Positions 35,263 through 44,603 are shown, counted from the stretch's first letter. The stretch is DNA of 64,000 bases from Bradyrhizobium sp. KBS0727 (GCF_005937885.2 NZ_CP042176.1:1297501-1361500), one strand, 5' to 3'. Program-made: numbers and translations. The notes: generated by a model from the sequence alone, not told the origin.

Positions 35263-36486
35263 TCAGCGCCGCGCGACGATATGGTCGGCGAGCACGGCGG
35301 CATCGTCGCCGACACCTGACAGGAACGAGGAATTCATCTTCGACAGCCATGGCAGGCCGAGGAAATACAGTCCCGGCACCTCGGTGACGCCATTGCGGTG
35401 CAGCGGATCGCCGTTCGTATCCTTCACCGGGATATCGATCCAGCCGAAATCGAGGCCATAGCCGGTCGCCCAGATCACCGCGCCGATGCCGGCTGCGCCA
35501 AGGTCGAGGCGCTGCAAGGGTTCGATGACGCAAGCCGGATCCGGCAGCGTTGTCCGCGCCCCGGGTTCGTCGGGCAGATCGAGACCATGCAGCTTGACGT
35601 AGCCGTCCACCATGTTGAGGAACGTGGTGAAGACGAGGTCGCCGGCGATGAGGCTTTCGGCAAGTCCAGGCGCGATCTCGATCACGCCGCCGCGCGCGCT
35701 GCGCAGATGTCCTGTTAGCGTCATGCCGTCGGCGGCATAACGGCGGAAGTCGATAGTTTCGCCGCCATAGGCGCCCGAGATCACCGGTCCCAACCCCGAC
35801 GCCCCGCGCTGCGCGGTCGGGATCTGGTCGATCCCCATTTCGGCAAGCCACCAGAACAGGTCGCGGCCGCGGTAACGGCGCGGCAGCCGGCGGTGGGTGC
35901 CGACCGAAAGATAGACGCGGCGTCCGGCGCGCTGCAGCTCCTCGGCGATCTGCGCGCCCGACGCGCCGGCGCCGGCCACCAGCACTGAGCCTGACGGAAG
36001 CTGCTCCGGATTTTGGTAATTCGAGGCGTGGACCTGAAACACCGGATGGTCGCGCAGCAGGTCCGGCACCAGCGCGCGCTGATAGGGACCGGTGGCGACC
36101 ACGACATTGCCGGCCTCGATGGTGCCATCGGTGGTCTGGGCGACAAAGCCGCGTGCATCATCGCGTCGGTGTAGCCGTGTCACCTCGACGCCGCAGCGGA
36201 TCGGCGGCGCGACGAAATCAGCATAGGCCTCGATGAATTTTACGATCTCATCCGTGGCGGCGAAGGCGTCCGGCTCGGTGTGTGGAAACGGAAAATCCGG
36301 CAGCCGCACCGACCAGTTCGGAAACTGGAATTTCAGGCCGTCCCAGCGTTCGCTGCGCCAGCGTTCGGCGATCCGTGAGCGTTCCAGCACCAGATGGGAA
36401 AGTCCGCGCTGCTTGAGCCGGTGGCTCATCACGAGGCCGGCCTGGCCGCCGCCGATGATCAGGGTCTTGACCCGATCAGCCGGCAT
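35263..36486 (-). CDS. flavin-containing monooxygenase-like oxidoreductase
   Basis: A 407-residue two-dinucleotide-binding flavoprotein. The FAD motif IIGGGQAGL is near residues 10-18, and the NAD(P)H-binding motif is VLVAGAGASGAQIAEEL. The RWRSERWDGLKFQFPNWS block and VIWATGYGLDFGW (ATG motif) are typical of the YhfW/CzcO-like flavin monooxygenases. The ATG at MPADRV overlaps the end of the upstream LysR gene by 11 bases, so regulator and enzyme are co-transcribed. Substrate unknown. Confidence 0.88.
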   Translation of the reverse strand: MPADRVKTLIIGGGQAGLVMSHRLKQRGLSHLVLERSRIAERWRSERWDGLKFQFPNWSVRLPDFPFPHTEPDAFAATDEIVKFIEAYADFVAPPIRCGVEVTRLHRRDDARGFVAQTTDGTIEAGNVVVATGPYQRALVPDLLRDHPVFQVHASNYQNPEQLPSGSVLVAGAGASGAQIAEELQRAGRRVYLSVGTHRRLPRRYRGRDLFWWLAEMGIDQIPTAQRGASGLGPVISGAYGGETIDFRRYAADGMTLTGHLRSARGGVIEIAPGLAESLIAGDLVFTTFLNMVDGYVKLHGLDLPDEPGARTTLPDPACVIEPLQRLDLGAAGIGAVIWATGYGLDFGWIDIPVKDTNGDPLHRNGVTEVPGLYFLGLPWLSKMNSSFLSGVGDDAAVLADHIVARR

Positions 36487-37381
36487 GGCGCTGGCCCTTG
36501 CGGCGCGCGGCCGGTTCCGCCGCCGCGCGAATGATCCAGCGCCGGAACGCGGCGAAGTCGCGCTGCTCGGTGCGGAAGCCGCGATAGACCAGATACCAGC
36601 GCATGCCCTTGGGCACGCCAATATCGAACGGCGCCACCAGCCGTCCGGCCGCGAGGTCGTCGTCGATATAGGGGCGGATGCCCATCGCGATGCCGAGGCC
36701 GTCGACGGCGGCCTGCAGCGCCTGGCCGTAGAACTGAAACTCCGGCCCGCGCGCGGTGAGGCGGGCGACGCCGGCGGCCTTCAGCCAGGACGGCCAGTCG
36801 TCCGGCGAATGCGCGACGCGCAGCAAGGTCGGACCCTTGAGGTCGCCCGGGCGCTTCAGCGCGTTGGCGAGCCGCGGCGCGCAGACCGGCGTGAGGTCGG
36901 CGGCGAATAAGGGTTCGGCGATCAGGCCCGGCCACTCGCCGTGGCCGAGCTTGATGCCGCAGCTCCAGTCGTCGCCGAACGGCGCGGCCGCGCCGCCGGT
37001 GGTGATGCGCACCTCGATGTCGGGTTCTTGTTTGCGAAAATCTACCAGCCGCGGGATGAACCAGCGCATCGCAAAGGTCGGCCCGACGCCGATGGTCAGC
37101 ACCCGCGCGCCGGAGGGAGCCGTCACCTGCGCGGTCAGGCTCGCCAGCGCATCGAAGATCGGGGTCAGTCCGCTCTGATAGGCCCGCCCCGCCGCGGTGG
37201 TCTCGAGGCGGTTGGCCTTGCGCTCGAACAGAGCGACGCCAAGCCGTTCTTCCAAAAGGTGCACCATGCGGCTGACCGCGGCCGCCGACACGTTCAGCTC
37301 GGCGCCCGCCGCGGCAAAGCTGCCGCTCCGCGCCGCCGCCTCGAATGCCTTGATGCCGTTGAGAAAGAGCAGCCGCCGCAC
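36476..37381 (-). CDS. LysR-type transcriptional regulator (GcvA-like)
   Basis: A 301-residue protein: winged HTH at about 8-66 (NGIKAFEAAARSGSFAAAGA, VSRMVHLLEERLGVALFER), then a substrate-binding domain with RVLTIGVGPTFAMRWFIPRL, the GcvA-like pattern. The GTG start (VRRLLFLNG) is chosen for family length; it follows CTGAGGG at a short distance. A longer ATG start adds 21 residues not typical of the family. It is transcribed with the flavin monooxygenase and divergently from the TauE/SafE gene, either of which may be its target. Confidence 0.88.
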   Translation of the reverse strand: MRRLLFLNGIKAFEAAARSGSFAAAGAELNVSAAAVSRMVHLLEERLGVALFERKANRLETTAAGRAYQSGLTPIFDALASLTAQVTAPSGARVLTIGVGPTFAMRWFIPRLVDFRKQEPDIEVRITTGGAAAPFGDDWSCGIKLGHGEWPGLIAEPLFAADLTPVCAPRLANALKRPGDLKGPTLLRVAHSPDDWPSWLKAAGVARLTARGPEFQFYGQALQAAVDGLGIAMGIRPYIDDDLAAGRLVAPFDIGVPKGMRWYLVYRGFRTEQRDFAAFRRWIIRAAAEPAARRKGQRHAG

Positions 37382-37470
37382 GTAACCCTCAGGAAAACTG
37401 ATGCCAGGGCAAGATAACTCAGTTTGCGCCCGCGGTCCAAGCACGGCAAAACAGGCTTACGGAGATTCCA

Positions 37471-38232
37471 ATGACGCCGCTTCTGATCGCCGCGCTCGGC
37501 CTGCTGATGGTCGCGACCGCGTTCCTGTCGGGCCTGTTCGGCATGGCCGGCGGGATGATCCTGATCGGCGTGCTGCTGACCTTCATGCCGCTGCCGACGG
37601 CGATGGTGCTGCACGCCATCACGCAGATGGCGTCGAACGGCTGGCGCGCCTTCCTGTGGCGCGCGCATATCCGCTGGCGGCCGGTATCGGTCTATCTGAT
37701 CGGCTGCGCGCTTGCGCTCGGCCTGTGGTCGATCACCCGCTACGTGCCGGACAAGCCGATCGCGTTGCTGCTGCTCGGCGCGACCCCGTTCATGGCGCGG
37801 ATGATGCCGAAGGACATCAAGCCCAATCCGGACAGCATCTGGCAGGGCACCTTCTACGGCACAATCTGCATGGGGCTGATGCTGATGACCGGCGTCTCCG
37901 GTCCGCTGATGGATACGTTCTTTCTCGGCGGCAATTTCGGCCGCCGCGAGACGGTCGCCACCAAGGCGACCTGCCAAGTCGCCAGCCATTTCACCAAGCT
38001 GATCTACTTCGGCGGCATCATCGATCAGGCGGCCACGCTCGATCCGGTATTGGCAGGGGTTGCGATCGCGGCGTCGATGCTCGGCACCACGCTGGCGCGG
38101 CGGATTCTGGAGGCCATGAGCGATGCGCAGTTTCGCACCTGGGCCAACCGGCTGATCACGACCGTTGCCGGCTATTACATTCTTTATGGCGGCTGGTTGC
38201 TGTTGTCGCGCACCAGTGCCTTTGCTTTCTGA
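37471..38232 (+). CDS. TauE/SafE-family sulfite or organic-anion exporter
   Basis: A 253-residue integral membrane protein with about eight hydrophobic segments. The N-terminal repeat shows FLSGLFGMAGGMILIGVLL, and the second half MTGVSGPLMDTFFLGG corresponds to the second repeat of the TSUP family. It is preceded by GGAG. Divergent from the LysR gene, with 89 bases between starts. Possible substrates are sulfite or sulfonates, but the sequence does not decide. Confidence 0.88.
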   Translation: MTPLLIAALGLLMVATAFLSGLFGMAGGMILIGVLLTFMPLPTAMVLHAITQMASNGWRAFLWRAHIRWRPVSVYLIGCALALGLWSITRYVPDKPIALLLLGATPFMARMMPKDIKPNPDSIWQGTFYGTICMGLMLMTGVSGPLMDTFFLGGNFGRRETVATKATCQVASHFTKLIYFGGIIDQAATLDPVLAGVAIAASMLGTTLARRILEAMSDAQFRTWANRLITTVAGYYILYGGWLLLSRTSAFAF

Positions 38233-38261
38233 TCTCGGCTCTTTGAGCGAGGAGAGTTCCG

Positions 38262-38495
38262 ATGACCGATCCATCAGACCCGCTGGTGCTGGATCTCGTC
38301 GAGTGGGTCGCGCGCGAGCCGCGGCTCTATTCCGACGTGATCGAGACCTGGCGAACGTCCTGCCCGCGGCTGACGATCTGGGAGGACGCCATCGATCGCG
38401 GCTATGTCGCGCGCCGGCCGACCGTGGAAGGGCTGCGGGTCACCGTCACCGAGGGTGGCGCGAAGTATCTGCGCGAACACGGTCGCTCCGGCTGA
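38262..38495 (+). CDS. small winged-helix-like protein of unknown function
   Basis: A 77-residue protein (LVEWVAREPRLYSDVIETWR, then RLTIWEDAIDRGYVARRP and VTVTEGGAKYLREHG) whose pattern of helix, helix, helix, then VTVTEGG resembles a MarR-like winged helix. A GAGGAG site precedes the ATG, 29 bases after the exporter gene, so co-transcription is likely. DNA binding is inference from pattern only. Confidence 0.7.
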   Translation: MTDPSDPLVLDLVEWVAREPRLYSDVIETWRTSCPRLTIWEDAIDRGYVARRPTVEGLRVTVTEGGAKYLREHGRSG

Positions 38496-38516
38496 GCGGG
38501 TTTTCGCGTGAAAACG

Positions 38517-39155
38517 CTATAGCCGCGGCCGGATGATCTCCACCATGCGGTCCGCGGACGTACCCGGCGGGAAGAAGCCGAGATAGTTTCCCTCGCGGTC
38601 CATCAGGTAGATGAAGGCGGTGTGGTCGACGGTGTAGTAGCCGCCGTCTTCCTTGACGCTTTCCTTGGGGGGATCGACCTTGGCGTAATAGACCTTGTAG
38701 GCGTCGGCGGCGTTGCGGATGGCCTCGGCGCTGCCGGTCAGTCCGATCAGGCGCGGATGGAACATCGGTACATATTCGGCGAGATGTTTTGTCGTGTCGC
38801 GCTCGGGATCGACGGTGATGAACAGCGGCTGCACGCTGTCGGCATCGGCGCCGAGTTTGTCGAGCGCGAGCCCGATCGCCTGCAGGTCGGCCGGGCAGAT
38901 GTCGGGACAATAGGTGAAGCCGAAATAGACCAGCATCAATTTGCCGCGAAAGTCGCGCTCGGTGCGTACCTTGCCGGTGTGGTCGGTCAACTCAAAGGGA
39001 CCGCCGACCGGCTCCCGATTCCACATCAGGATGTCCATGATCTCCGCCGGCGAGCGCGTCGGTGTTTCGCCGGCGAACGCGGGTGCCAGAATCAGCCACA
39101 GGACGATGGCGCGCAAGATCACATGCCCGACGACCAGATCCCGGCGAAAGCTCAT
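38517..39155 (-). CDS. SCO1/SenC-family copper chaperone
   Basis: Membrane-anchored periplasmic thioredoxin-fold protein that delivers copper to the CuA site of cytochrome oxidase or acts in redox signalling. The 212-residue protein has an N-terminal anchor (about 8-28), the copper motif CPDIC (Cys83, Cys87) in VYFGFTYCPDICPAD, and the third ligand His178 in TVDHTAF. All ligands are present. The start overlaps the stop of the upstream metallo-beta-lactamase gene by 4 bases. Confidence 0.92.
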   Translation of the reverse strand: MSFRRDLVVGHVILRAIVLWLILAPAFAGETPTRSPAEIMDILMWNREPVGGPFELTDHTGKVRTERDFRGKLMLVYFGFTYCPDICPADLQAIGLALDKLGADADSVQPLFITVDPERDTTKHLAEYVPMFHPRLIGLTGSAEAIRNAADAYKVYYAKVDPPKESVKEDGGYYTVDHTAFIYLMDREGNYLGFFPPGTSADRMVEIIRPRL

Positions 39156-40267
39156 ATTCCAAAAGTGAGGCGGCTGCCGGTGGTAGTGACCAGCACCTTG
39201 TCGCCCATCTGCGCGGTGGCCTCCTGGACGAAATTGAGTCCGCTGCAATGCATCGGGATCAGCACATCCGGCTCGAGCGCCTTGATCTCGCCGACCACCT
39301 GCTTGAGGTAGTCCGCCGGCGCCGGCCCGAGATGAAAACCGCCGACGATGGCATGAATCTTCTGGATGCCGGAGACCTCCTGCGCCTGCTTGACCGAATT
39401 GACGATGCCGACATGGCCGCAGGAGGAGATCACCACGAGGCCCTGATCGCGGACATTGAAGCAGGTCGCGTGCTCGTGGATGTGCTCGTCGGGCACGATC
39501 TTGCCTTCCATCTCGGCCGGCAGGTAGTGACCGATGTTGCAGCCGAGGCCGTCCTTGATGCCGAATTCGACCCAGGTCTGCGGCAGCACGCGCTCCCCGC
39601 TGCGGCGGGTGATCTTGCCGGTCGTAAACGCGTGCCCGGCGATGACCGTCGGCGTTTCGCACAGCACGGTCGTGACCTTCTGCGAGGCGAGCTGGCGGCG
39701 GTCGAGCGCGCCGAAGTCGGTGAACTGACCCTTGGTGGGCGTGGCGTTGACGCGATGGCAGAAATTGTCCTCGCCGCCGGCGTAGAGTTTGACGTCGGCC
39801 GGAAGCTTGTCGCGGAACTTGTCGAGGAAGCCGAGCAGACCGCCGAAATGATCGTAATGCCCGTGGCTGACGATCAGCGCATCGATCTTGCCGGGATCGA
39901 CGCCGACCAGTTCCATGTTGTTGATCAGAACCTCGGGCGTATAGCCGTAATCCAGCATCAGCGTGCGCTGGCTGCCCGCGGCCTGCGATTCCAGCCACAG
40001 CGACAGGCCCCATTCGCTGTGTACCGGCTTTCGGTAATCGGCGCTTCTTGGCAGCGGCGTGATCGAAACGCCGCTGGCCTGTTTGGGGCGGAAGAACGCA
40101 TCGAAGCTGGAATCGACCAGCACCTTGATCGACAGCTTGTCCACCGTCGGCACCGCAATGGGTGCTGCGCTGGCGATCTCGACGCAGGAAAATGCGCCCG
40201 TGGCTGCGATGCCGGCGAAGGCGGCGGATGCTTTCAGAAAATCGCGGCGGGCAAGATCCGTGGTCAT
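39152..40267 (-). CDS. Tat-exported metallo-beta-lactamase-fold hydrolase
   Basis: A 371-residue protein with a twin-arginine signal (ARRDFLKASAAFAGIAATGA) and the MBL metal motif SHGHYDH (His135, His137, Asp139, His140). Later His residues in SSCGHVGIVN and PMHCSG can complete the site. The pattern IVGGFHLG resembles the 7,8-dihydropterin-6-methyl-4-(beta-D-ribofuranosyl)-aminobenzene-phosphate synthase-like group. Being exported, its substrate is periplasmic and unknown. Forms an operon with the SCO-like gene. Confidence 0.88.
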   Translation of the reverse strand: MTTDLARRDFLKASAAFAGIAATGAFSCVEIASAAPIAVPTVDKLSIKVLVDSSFDAFFRPKQASGVSITPLPRSADYRKPVHSEWGLSLWLESQAAGSQRTLMLDYGYTPEVLINNMELVGVDPGKIDALIVSHGHYDHFGGLLGFLDKFRDKLPADVKLYAGGEDNFCHRVNATPTKGQFTDFGALDRRQLASQKVTTVLCETPTVIAGHAFTTGKITRRSGERVLPQTWVEFGIKDGLGCNIGHYLPAEMEGKIVPDEHIHEHATCFNVRDQGLVVISSCGHVGIVNSVKQAQEVSGIQKIHAIVGGFHLGPAPADYLKQVVGEIKALEPDVLIPMHCSGLNFVQEATAQMGDKVLVTTTGSRLTFGI

Positions 40268-40486
40268 CGAAATACCTCCCCGATCATCTTGCGGTTAAAT
40301 CCGCAAAACCTGCCGGCAAACTTAGGCGCAAACCTGCGCCGCCTCAATGGCGGGGCGCGCGCCTCTCATCACATTCGCGCGCGACCACGCCGGCGGCATT
40401 GACTTGGGAATGCGACCCGGCTCAAATCGATGCATCCGCATCCTTTTCGGGATGCGCTTCTATTTCAAGCAGGGACAGCAACGCCC

Positions 40487-41194
40487 ATGATCGATCTCCA
40501 TTACTGGACCACGCCGAACGGTCACAAGATAACGATGTTCCTCGAAGAGGCCGCCCTGGAGTACAAGATTTTCCCGGTCGTCATCGGCAAGGGCGATCAG
40601 TTCAAGCCGGAGTTTCTGAAGATCGCGCCGAACAACCGGATCCCGGCGATGGTCGATCACGCGCCGAAGGGCGGGGGCAAGCCGATCTCGATCTTCGAGT
40701 CCGGCGCGATGCTGCTCTATCTGGCGGAGAAGACCGGAAAGTTCCTGCCCGCCGACCTCTACGGCCGCTACGAAGCGATCCAGTGGACGTTCTGGCAGAT
40801 GGGCGGGCTCGGGCCGATGGCTGGGCAGAACCACCACTTCCGCAACTATGCCGTGGAAAAGCTGCCTTACGCCATCGACCGCTATGTCAATGAGACCAAC
40901 CGGCTCTATGGCGTGCTCAACAAGCGCCTCGCCGACCGTGAATTCATCGCCGGCGATTATTCGATCGCCGACATGGCAAGCTATCCCTGGATCGTGCCGT
41001 ACAAGAACCAGGGCCAGAACATCGACGACTTCCCGCACCTCAAGCGCTGGCTGGAAACCATCGGCGCCCGCCCTGCCACCGAGCGCGCCTATGCCAAGGC
41101 GAAAGAGGTCAACCCGAACTTCGGCCAGCCCGCGATCCGCACCGAGGAAGAGCGCAAGCTGCTGTTCGGGCAAACGGCGGCGGTGGTGAAGTAG
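40487..41194 (+). CDS. glutathione S-transferase, YfcG/Nu-class-like
   Basis: A 235-residue GST: thioredoxin-like N-terminal domain (LHYWTTPNGHKITMFLEEA, NNRIPAMVDH, IFESGAMLLYLAEKTG) and a helical C-terminal domain with GGLGPMAGQNHHF, characteristic of YfcG-type enzymes with disulfide reductase activity. The ATG at MIDLHYW is used; the upstream in-frame segment includes a hairpin (GCATCC, GGATGC). Transcribed alone. Confidence 0.9.
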   Translation: MIDLHYWTTPNGHKITMFLEEAALEYKIFPVVIGKGDQFKPEFLKIAPNNRIPAMVDHAPKGGGKPISIFESGAMLLYLAEKTGKFLPADLYGRYEAIQWTFWQMGGLGPMAGQNHHFRNYAVEKLPYAIDRYVNETNRLYGVLNKRLADREFIAGDYSIADMASYPWIVPYKNQGQNIDDFPHLKRWLETIGARPATERAYAKAKEVNPNFGQPAIRTEEERKLLFGQTAAVVK

Positions 41195-41210
41195 GGCGTC
41201 ACGCGCTGCT

Positions 41211-41341
41211 TGTCATCATCCGCCACCGGGTCGCGCGAATGCGCGCCCGATGACAGGCTCCGGCGGATGATCCAGTAAAGTCGCCGGTCATCGTTGCTCC
41301 GACCGCCGCGGCGTACTGGATGCCCCTTCGCGAGGCATGAC
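41211..41341. repeat. palindromic repeat family C, copy 2
   Basis: GTCATCATCCGCC at the left, with GGCGGATGATCCAGTA closing the left arm, then GTACTGGATGCCCC and CGAGGCATGAC at the right. The ATCCAGTA / TACTGGAT pair and ends match copy 1. The arm GGGTCGCGCGAATGCGCGCC, continuing CGATGACAGGCTCC, also occurs in family B copy 1, so the two families share a module. Confidence 0.7.
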
Positions 41342-41396
41342 GAGTGTTGTGTGTTCGCAGCGGAATCGAAAAGTGCCGAACCCGGAAGTCGTCGCT

Positions 41397-41540
41397 TCAT
41401 TCGATCACCTCGTCGGCGCGGGTCAGCACCGTGGAAGGGACGATGAGGTCGAGGGACTTGGCAATTCTCAGGTTCAAGGCGAATTCGAATACAGTCGGCC
41501 GCTCAATCGGAATTTGGCCGGACGCGATGCCGATGCTGAG
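41397..41540 (-). pseudogene. 3' fragment of an ABC-transporter substrate-binding protein gene
   Basis: In one minus-strand frame the fragment reads GQIPIERPTVFEFALNLRIA then KSLDLIVPSTVLTRADEVIE and a stop, the typical end of the PF04392-type ABC substrate-binding proteins. Upstream the similarity ends at about 41540 with no start, and the serine hydrolase gene begins its stop codon 20 bases later. A leftover from deletion. Confidence 0.7.
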
Positions 41541-41559
41541 CCGACTCCAAGCTCGGTGA

Positions 41560-42891
41560 TCACTTCATCAACTCCTTCGCCACCGCGGCAAAGGCCGGAA
41601 GCGTGACAGGATCGTTGGCGGCATTGGCGGCGTATGGGTGCGAGGCGTAGCGCACGATCACCATCTCCGCCTTCGGATCGATGTAGATCGCCTGCCCGTA
41701 GATGCCGCGCGCCTCGAACGCGCCGTTCTCGTTGCGGGTTTGCCACCACATGTCGCGATAGGACCAGCCGGGCAGGGTCTTGTAGCCGGCCTTGGCAAAT
41801 TTTTCCTTGTCGCCGCCCTTTACAATGTCGGCGACCGCTTCCGCCGGGATAATCTGCTGACCGTTGAAGCGACCCTCGTTGCGGATCATTTCACCGAAGC
41901 GGGCGAGATCGCGCAGCGTGGTGTTGAGCCCACCGCCTCCGCTCTCTGTGCCGATACTATCAACCATGAAATAAGCGTCGTTCTCGGCGCCGAGCTTTTG
42001 CCAGATCTGCTGCGACAAGAGATCTGCCATCGACTGGCTAGATGCACGCTTGATAATCCACGCCAGCACCTCGGCGTTCGATGTCTTGTAGGCGAAGGCG
42101 GCGTCGTGCTCGCCCTCCTTCTGCAAGGCCACGAGGAATTCGAAGAACGTCTTCGGCCCGGTGTAGCCCGGCGGCTGCGGCACCATGCCGCCCGCGCGCG
42201 CATAGTCGAACACTTCTGCCTTGGGGTCGGTGTAGTTCTCCGAATATTTGACGCCGATGGTCATGTCCATCACCTGCCGCACGGTGGCGTCGCCGTACGC
42301 GGAGTCCTTTAGCTCCGGCACGTATTTGACGACCCGCGCCTCAGGATCGAGCTTGCCTTGCGCTGCGAGTGTCGCCGCCAGCGTGCCGACGAACGACTTG
42401 GTGACCGAGAAGGCGATGTGCGGCCGATGCGCGTCGCCCGCGCCGAAATATTTCTCGTAGATGATCTTGCCCTTGTGCAGCACCAGGAGGCCGTCGGTGT
42501 AGGTCAGGGCCGGCATGTCGCCGAAGGCGATCTGCTTGCCGTCCATTGTCGTGACAGCAATTTTGTCGAGGTCGCGCTCGGCGCGCGGCAGTTGCGCAAC
42601 CGGACCTTCGCCGCGCCACACATTCGCCGTGGGTACCAGTTCGCGAATGTGGCTGAACGCCCAGCGCGTGCCGGGGAATTTTCCGCTGGATCCGTCGGTG
42701 AAGCGCACGGTCTTGTCGGCCGGCGGCGGAAAGCCTTGCATCACGCGGTTGGCGACGGGATCAGTCTGCGCCGCGCCGGGCAGTGTCGGCGCATCCTCGG
42801 CGCGGACGTCATGGGCAAAGCCTGTGAGCGCGAACGCGAGCAGGCTGGCGCCAGCGAAATTGGACGCGCGGCGCGCGCTGAGATGGGTCAT
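41560..42891 (-). CDS. serine hydrolase of the beta-lactamase / class C family
   Basis: A 443-residue exported protein with signal peptide (cleavage near VRA-EDA, residue 31). The class C-type SxxK motif is SVTK (Ser162, Lys165) in IAFSVTKSFVGT, and a second motif is YKTSN. The C-terminal part ends in YGQAIYIDPKAEMVIVRYAS, in place of the KTG region. Such proteins are esterases or peptidases acting in the periplasm; 6-aminohexanoate-dimer hydrolase-like enzymes are close. The start after GCGAGGAAAC is preferred over an ATG five codons upstream. Confidence 0.88.
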   Translation of the reverse strand: MTHLSARRASNFAGASLLAFALTGFAHDVRAEDAPTLPGAAQTDPVANRVMQGFPPPADKTVRFTDGSSGKFPGTRWAFSHIRELVPTANVWRGEGPVAQLPRAERDLDKIAVTTMDGKQIAFGDMPALTYTDGLLVLHKGKIIYEKYFGAGDAHRPHIAFSVTKSFVGTLAATLAAQGKLDPEARVVKYVPELKDSAYGDATVRQVMDMTIGVKYSENYTDPKAEVFDYARAGGMVPQPPGYTGPKTFFEFLVALQKEGEHDAAFAYKTSNAEVLAWIIKRASSQSMADLLSQQIWQKLGAENDAYFMVDSIGTESGGGGLNTTLRDLARFGEMIRNEGRFNGQQIIPAEAVADIVKGGDKEKFAKAGYKTLPGWSYRDMWWQTRNENGAFEARGIYGQAIYIDPKAEMVIVRYASHPYAANAANDPVTLPAFAAVAKELMK

Positions 42892-43076
42892 GGCGTTTCC
42901 TCGCATCGTTTTCGTGCCGTTGCCGCAATGGCGGTCCGGCAGGATTCCGTATACGCCGCGCAGCGTAGCGAAAGCCACGTGGGATAGGGAAGGTTCGATT
43001 GAACTACTTTCGAGGTATTTTCGGGTCTCGGATCGCACAGTTTTCAGTCGAAATTTGAGCGGATGCCGGCATCGCG

Positions 43077-43868
43077 TCAGCGGCCGGTGTAGCTCGGCGG
43101 CCGTCGCTCTCTCCACGCGGCGAGGCCCTCGGCGAGGTCGCTGGTCGGCACCATCGCGGCGAACTGCTCGCTTTCGACCTGCAGTCCTTCGCCGATGGTC
43201 ATGTTCAATCCGCGGGTCACGGCGGTGATGATGCTGCCGACTGCAAGCGCCGAATGCCGCATGATGCGGCCGGCGAGTTCGCGCGCCGCCGGCAATAATT
43301 CCTGATGCGGCACGACCCTGTTGACGAGCCCGATCTGCAGCGCCCGCGCCGGCGGAAAGGGGTCGCCGGTCAGCAGCAGTTCCAGCGCACGCTTGCGCCC
43401 GGCGAGCCGCGGCAGCCGCTGGGTGCCGCCGAACGTCGGCGGCATGCCGAGATTGATTTCGGGCTTGGCAAAGGATGCGCGGTCGCTGGCGATGGCGAGA
43501 TGGACGGCTTCGGTGATTTCGCAGCCGCCGCCGAACGCCAGACCGTTGACGGCGGCAATCACGGGCTTCCTGAACGCTTCCAGCCGTGCGGTCATGGCCT
43601 GGCCGCGCCGCACGAAGTCGCGCGCCGCGGTATTCGCACCGCGGCGAACGCTGCCGGAAAATTCGTGGATGTCGGCGCCGGCGGAAAACGCGCGTTCGCC
43701 GGCGCCCGTGAGCACCACGACGCGCGCGCTGGGATCGACCTCGACCTGATCGAGCACGGCCATCAGCCGGTCGATCAGCTCATAGTTGAGCGCGTTCAAT
43801 TTATCGGGCCGGTTGAGCGTGATCAGTGCGATCCCGCCGTCGACGTCGAGCAGTATGGTGTCGGACAT
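43077..43868 (-). CDS. enoyl-CoA hydratase/isomerase family protein
   Basis: A 263-residue crotonase-fold protein. The oxyanion hole is seen in FSAGADIHEFSG and NGLAFGGGCEIT. Both catalytic glutamates of a hydratase are present: Glu117 in GGGCE and Glu137 in KPEINLGMPP. A true enoyl-CoA hydratase activity is therefore likely. It is divergent from the TetR gene, whose product may have controlled it. Confidence 0.9.
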   Translation of the reverse strand: MSDTILLDVDGGIALITLNRPDKLNALNYELIDRLMAVLDQVEVDPSARVVVLTGAGERAFSAGADIHEFSGSVRRGANTAARDFVRRGQAMTARLEAFRKPVIAAVNGLAFGGGCEITEAVHLAIASDRASFAKPEINLGMPPTFGGTQRLPRLAGRKRALELLLTGDPFPPARALQIGLVNRVVPHQELLPAARELAGRIMRHSALAVGSIITAVTRGLNMTIGEGLQVESEQFAAMVPTSDLAEGLAAWRERRPPSYTGR

Positions 43869-43925
43869 TCAGGTCGTCTCCGAGGGTGCAGGGTTGCGCG
43901 CAGCATAGGAGTCGGCCCGGATTGA

Positions 43926-43947
43926 GTATATTCACTGGGTAGTATAC
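43926..43947. promoter_or_regulatory. inverted repeat GTATA...TATAC between hydratase and tetR, possible operator
   Basis: GTATATTCACTGGGTAGTATAC is bounded by 5-bp inverted ends, with AGTATA present twice 16 bases apart, immediately before the tetR ATG and about 60 bases before the hydratase start. It is AT-rich in GC-rich surroundings, so it may combine promoter and TetR operator. Confidence 0.35.
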
Positions 43948-44591
43948 ATGATGGCCATGGCACGATCCGCAATCCCGACCCGCGAACGCATCATCTCGGC
44001 GGCGAACGTGCTGTTCTACAATGACGGCATCCGGGGCGTCAGCGTCGACGCGGTGGCGGCGAAGGCCGGCGTCACCAAGCGCACGCTGTATTATCATTTC
44101 AGGAGCAAGGACGATCTGGTGGCGGCCTATCTCGCCGGCCGCGATCAGCCCAATCTCGCGCTGTTCAAGCAATGGTTCGCCGAGAGGACGACGGGTTGCC
44201 GGCCCAGGTCGAGCGCATCTTTCGCAACCTCGCCCGCGCCGCGCGACATCCGAAATGGAAAGGCTGCGGCTTCCTGCGCACCTCGGCCGAACTCGCCAAC
44301 ATGCCCGGTCATCCCGCGATCAGGATCGGCGCCGCGCACAAGAAGAAGTTCGAGGAGTGGCTGCGCGGGACGTTTTCGGCCGCCGGGATTGCCGAAGCGT
44401 CAAAACTGTCGCGGCAGATCCTGCTGCTGCTGGACGGCTCCTTTGCCGTCGTGCTGCTGCACCGCGATCCCAGCTACATGGAAACCGCCGGCGAGGCCGC
44501 GCGAGCGTTGATCGAGGCCGCTCTCGCGGCCCGTGCGAGGCAAGCTCGCGCCAGGCCGGCGTCGCGGCGGGCCAAAGGGTCGGCGGGTTGA
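43948..44591 (+). pseudogene. TetR-family regulator with frameshift
   Basis: The N-terminal HTH domain is intact (RERIISAANVLFYNDGIRGV and AKAGVTKRTLYYHFRSKDDL). Near 44188 the frame that reads LFKQWFAER continues into Arg/Pro-rich nonsense, while the correct continuation (DDGLPAQVERIFRNLARAAR, through FLRTSAELANMPGHPAIR) lies one frame over. Loss of one G in a GAGAGGGAC-like run would explain it. The joined protein would be about 214 residues, normal for TetR. Either a real inactivation or a sequencing error; only the DNA-binding domain plus nonsense would be made. Confidence 0.8.
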
Positions 44592-44603
44592 CTCGGTCGC
44601 AAT

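Noticed and set aside
38501..38520. GTTTTCGCGTGAAAAC over the stop codon of the SCO-like gene as a family F copy
   Set aside because: Too short to assign; could be an independent hairpin between convergent genes.
38517..40013. 498-codon frame joining the SCO-like gene to upstream sequence
   Set aside because: The upstream half is the metallo-beta-lactamase gene read in the wrong frame; the two genes overlap by only 4 bases in different frames.
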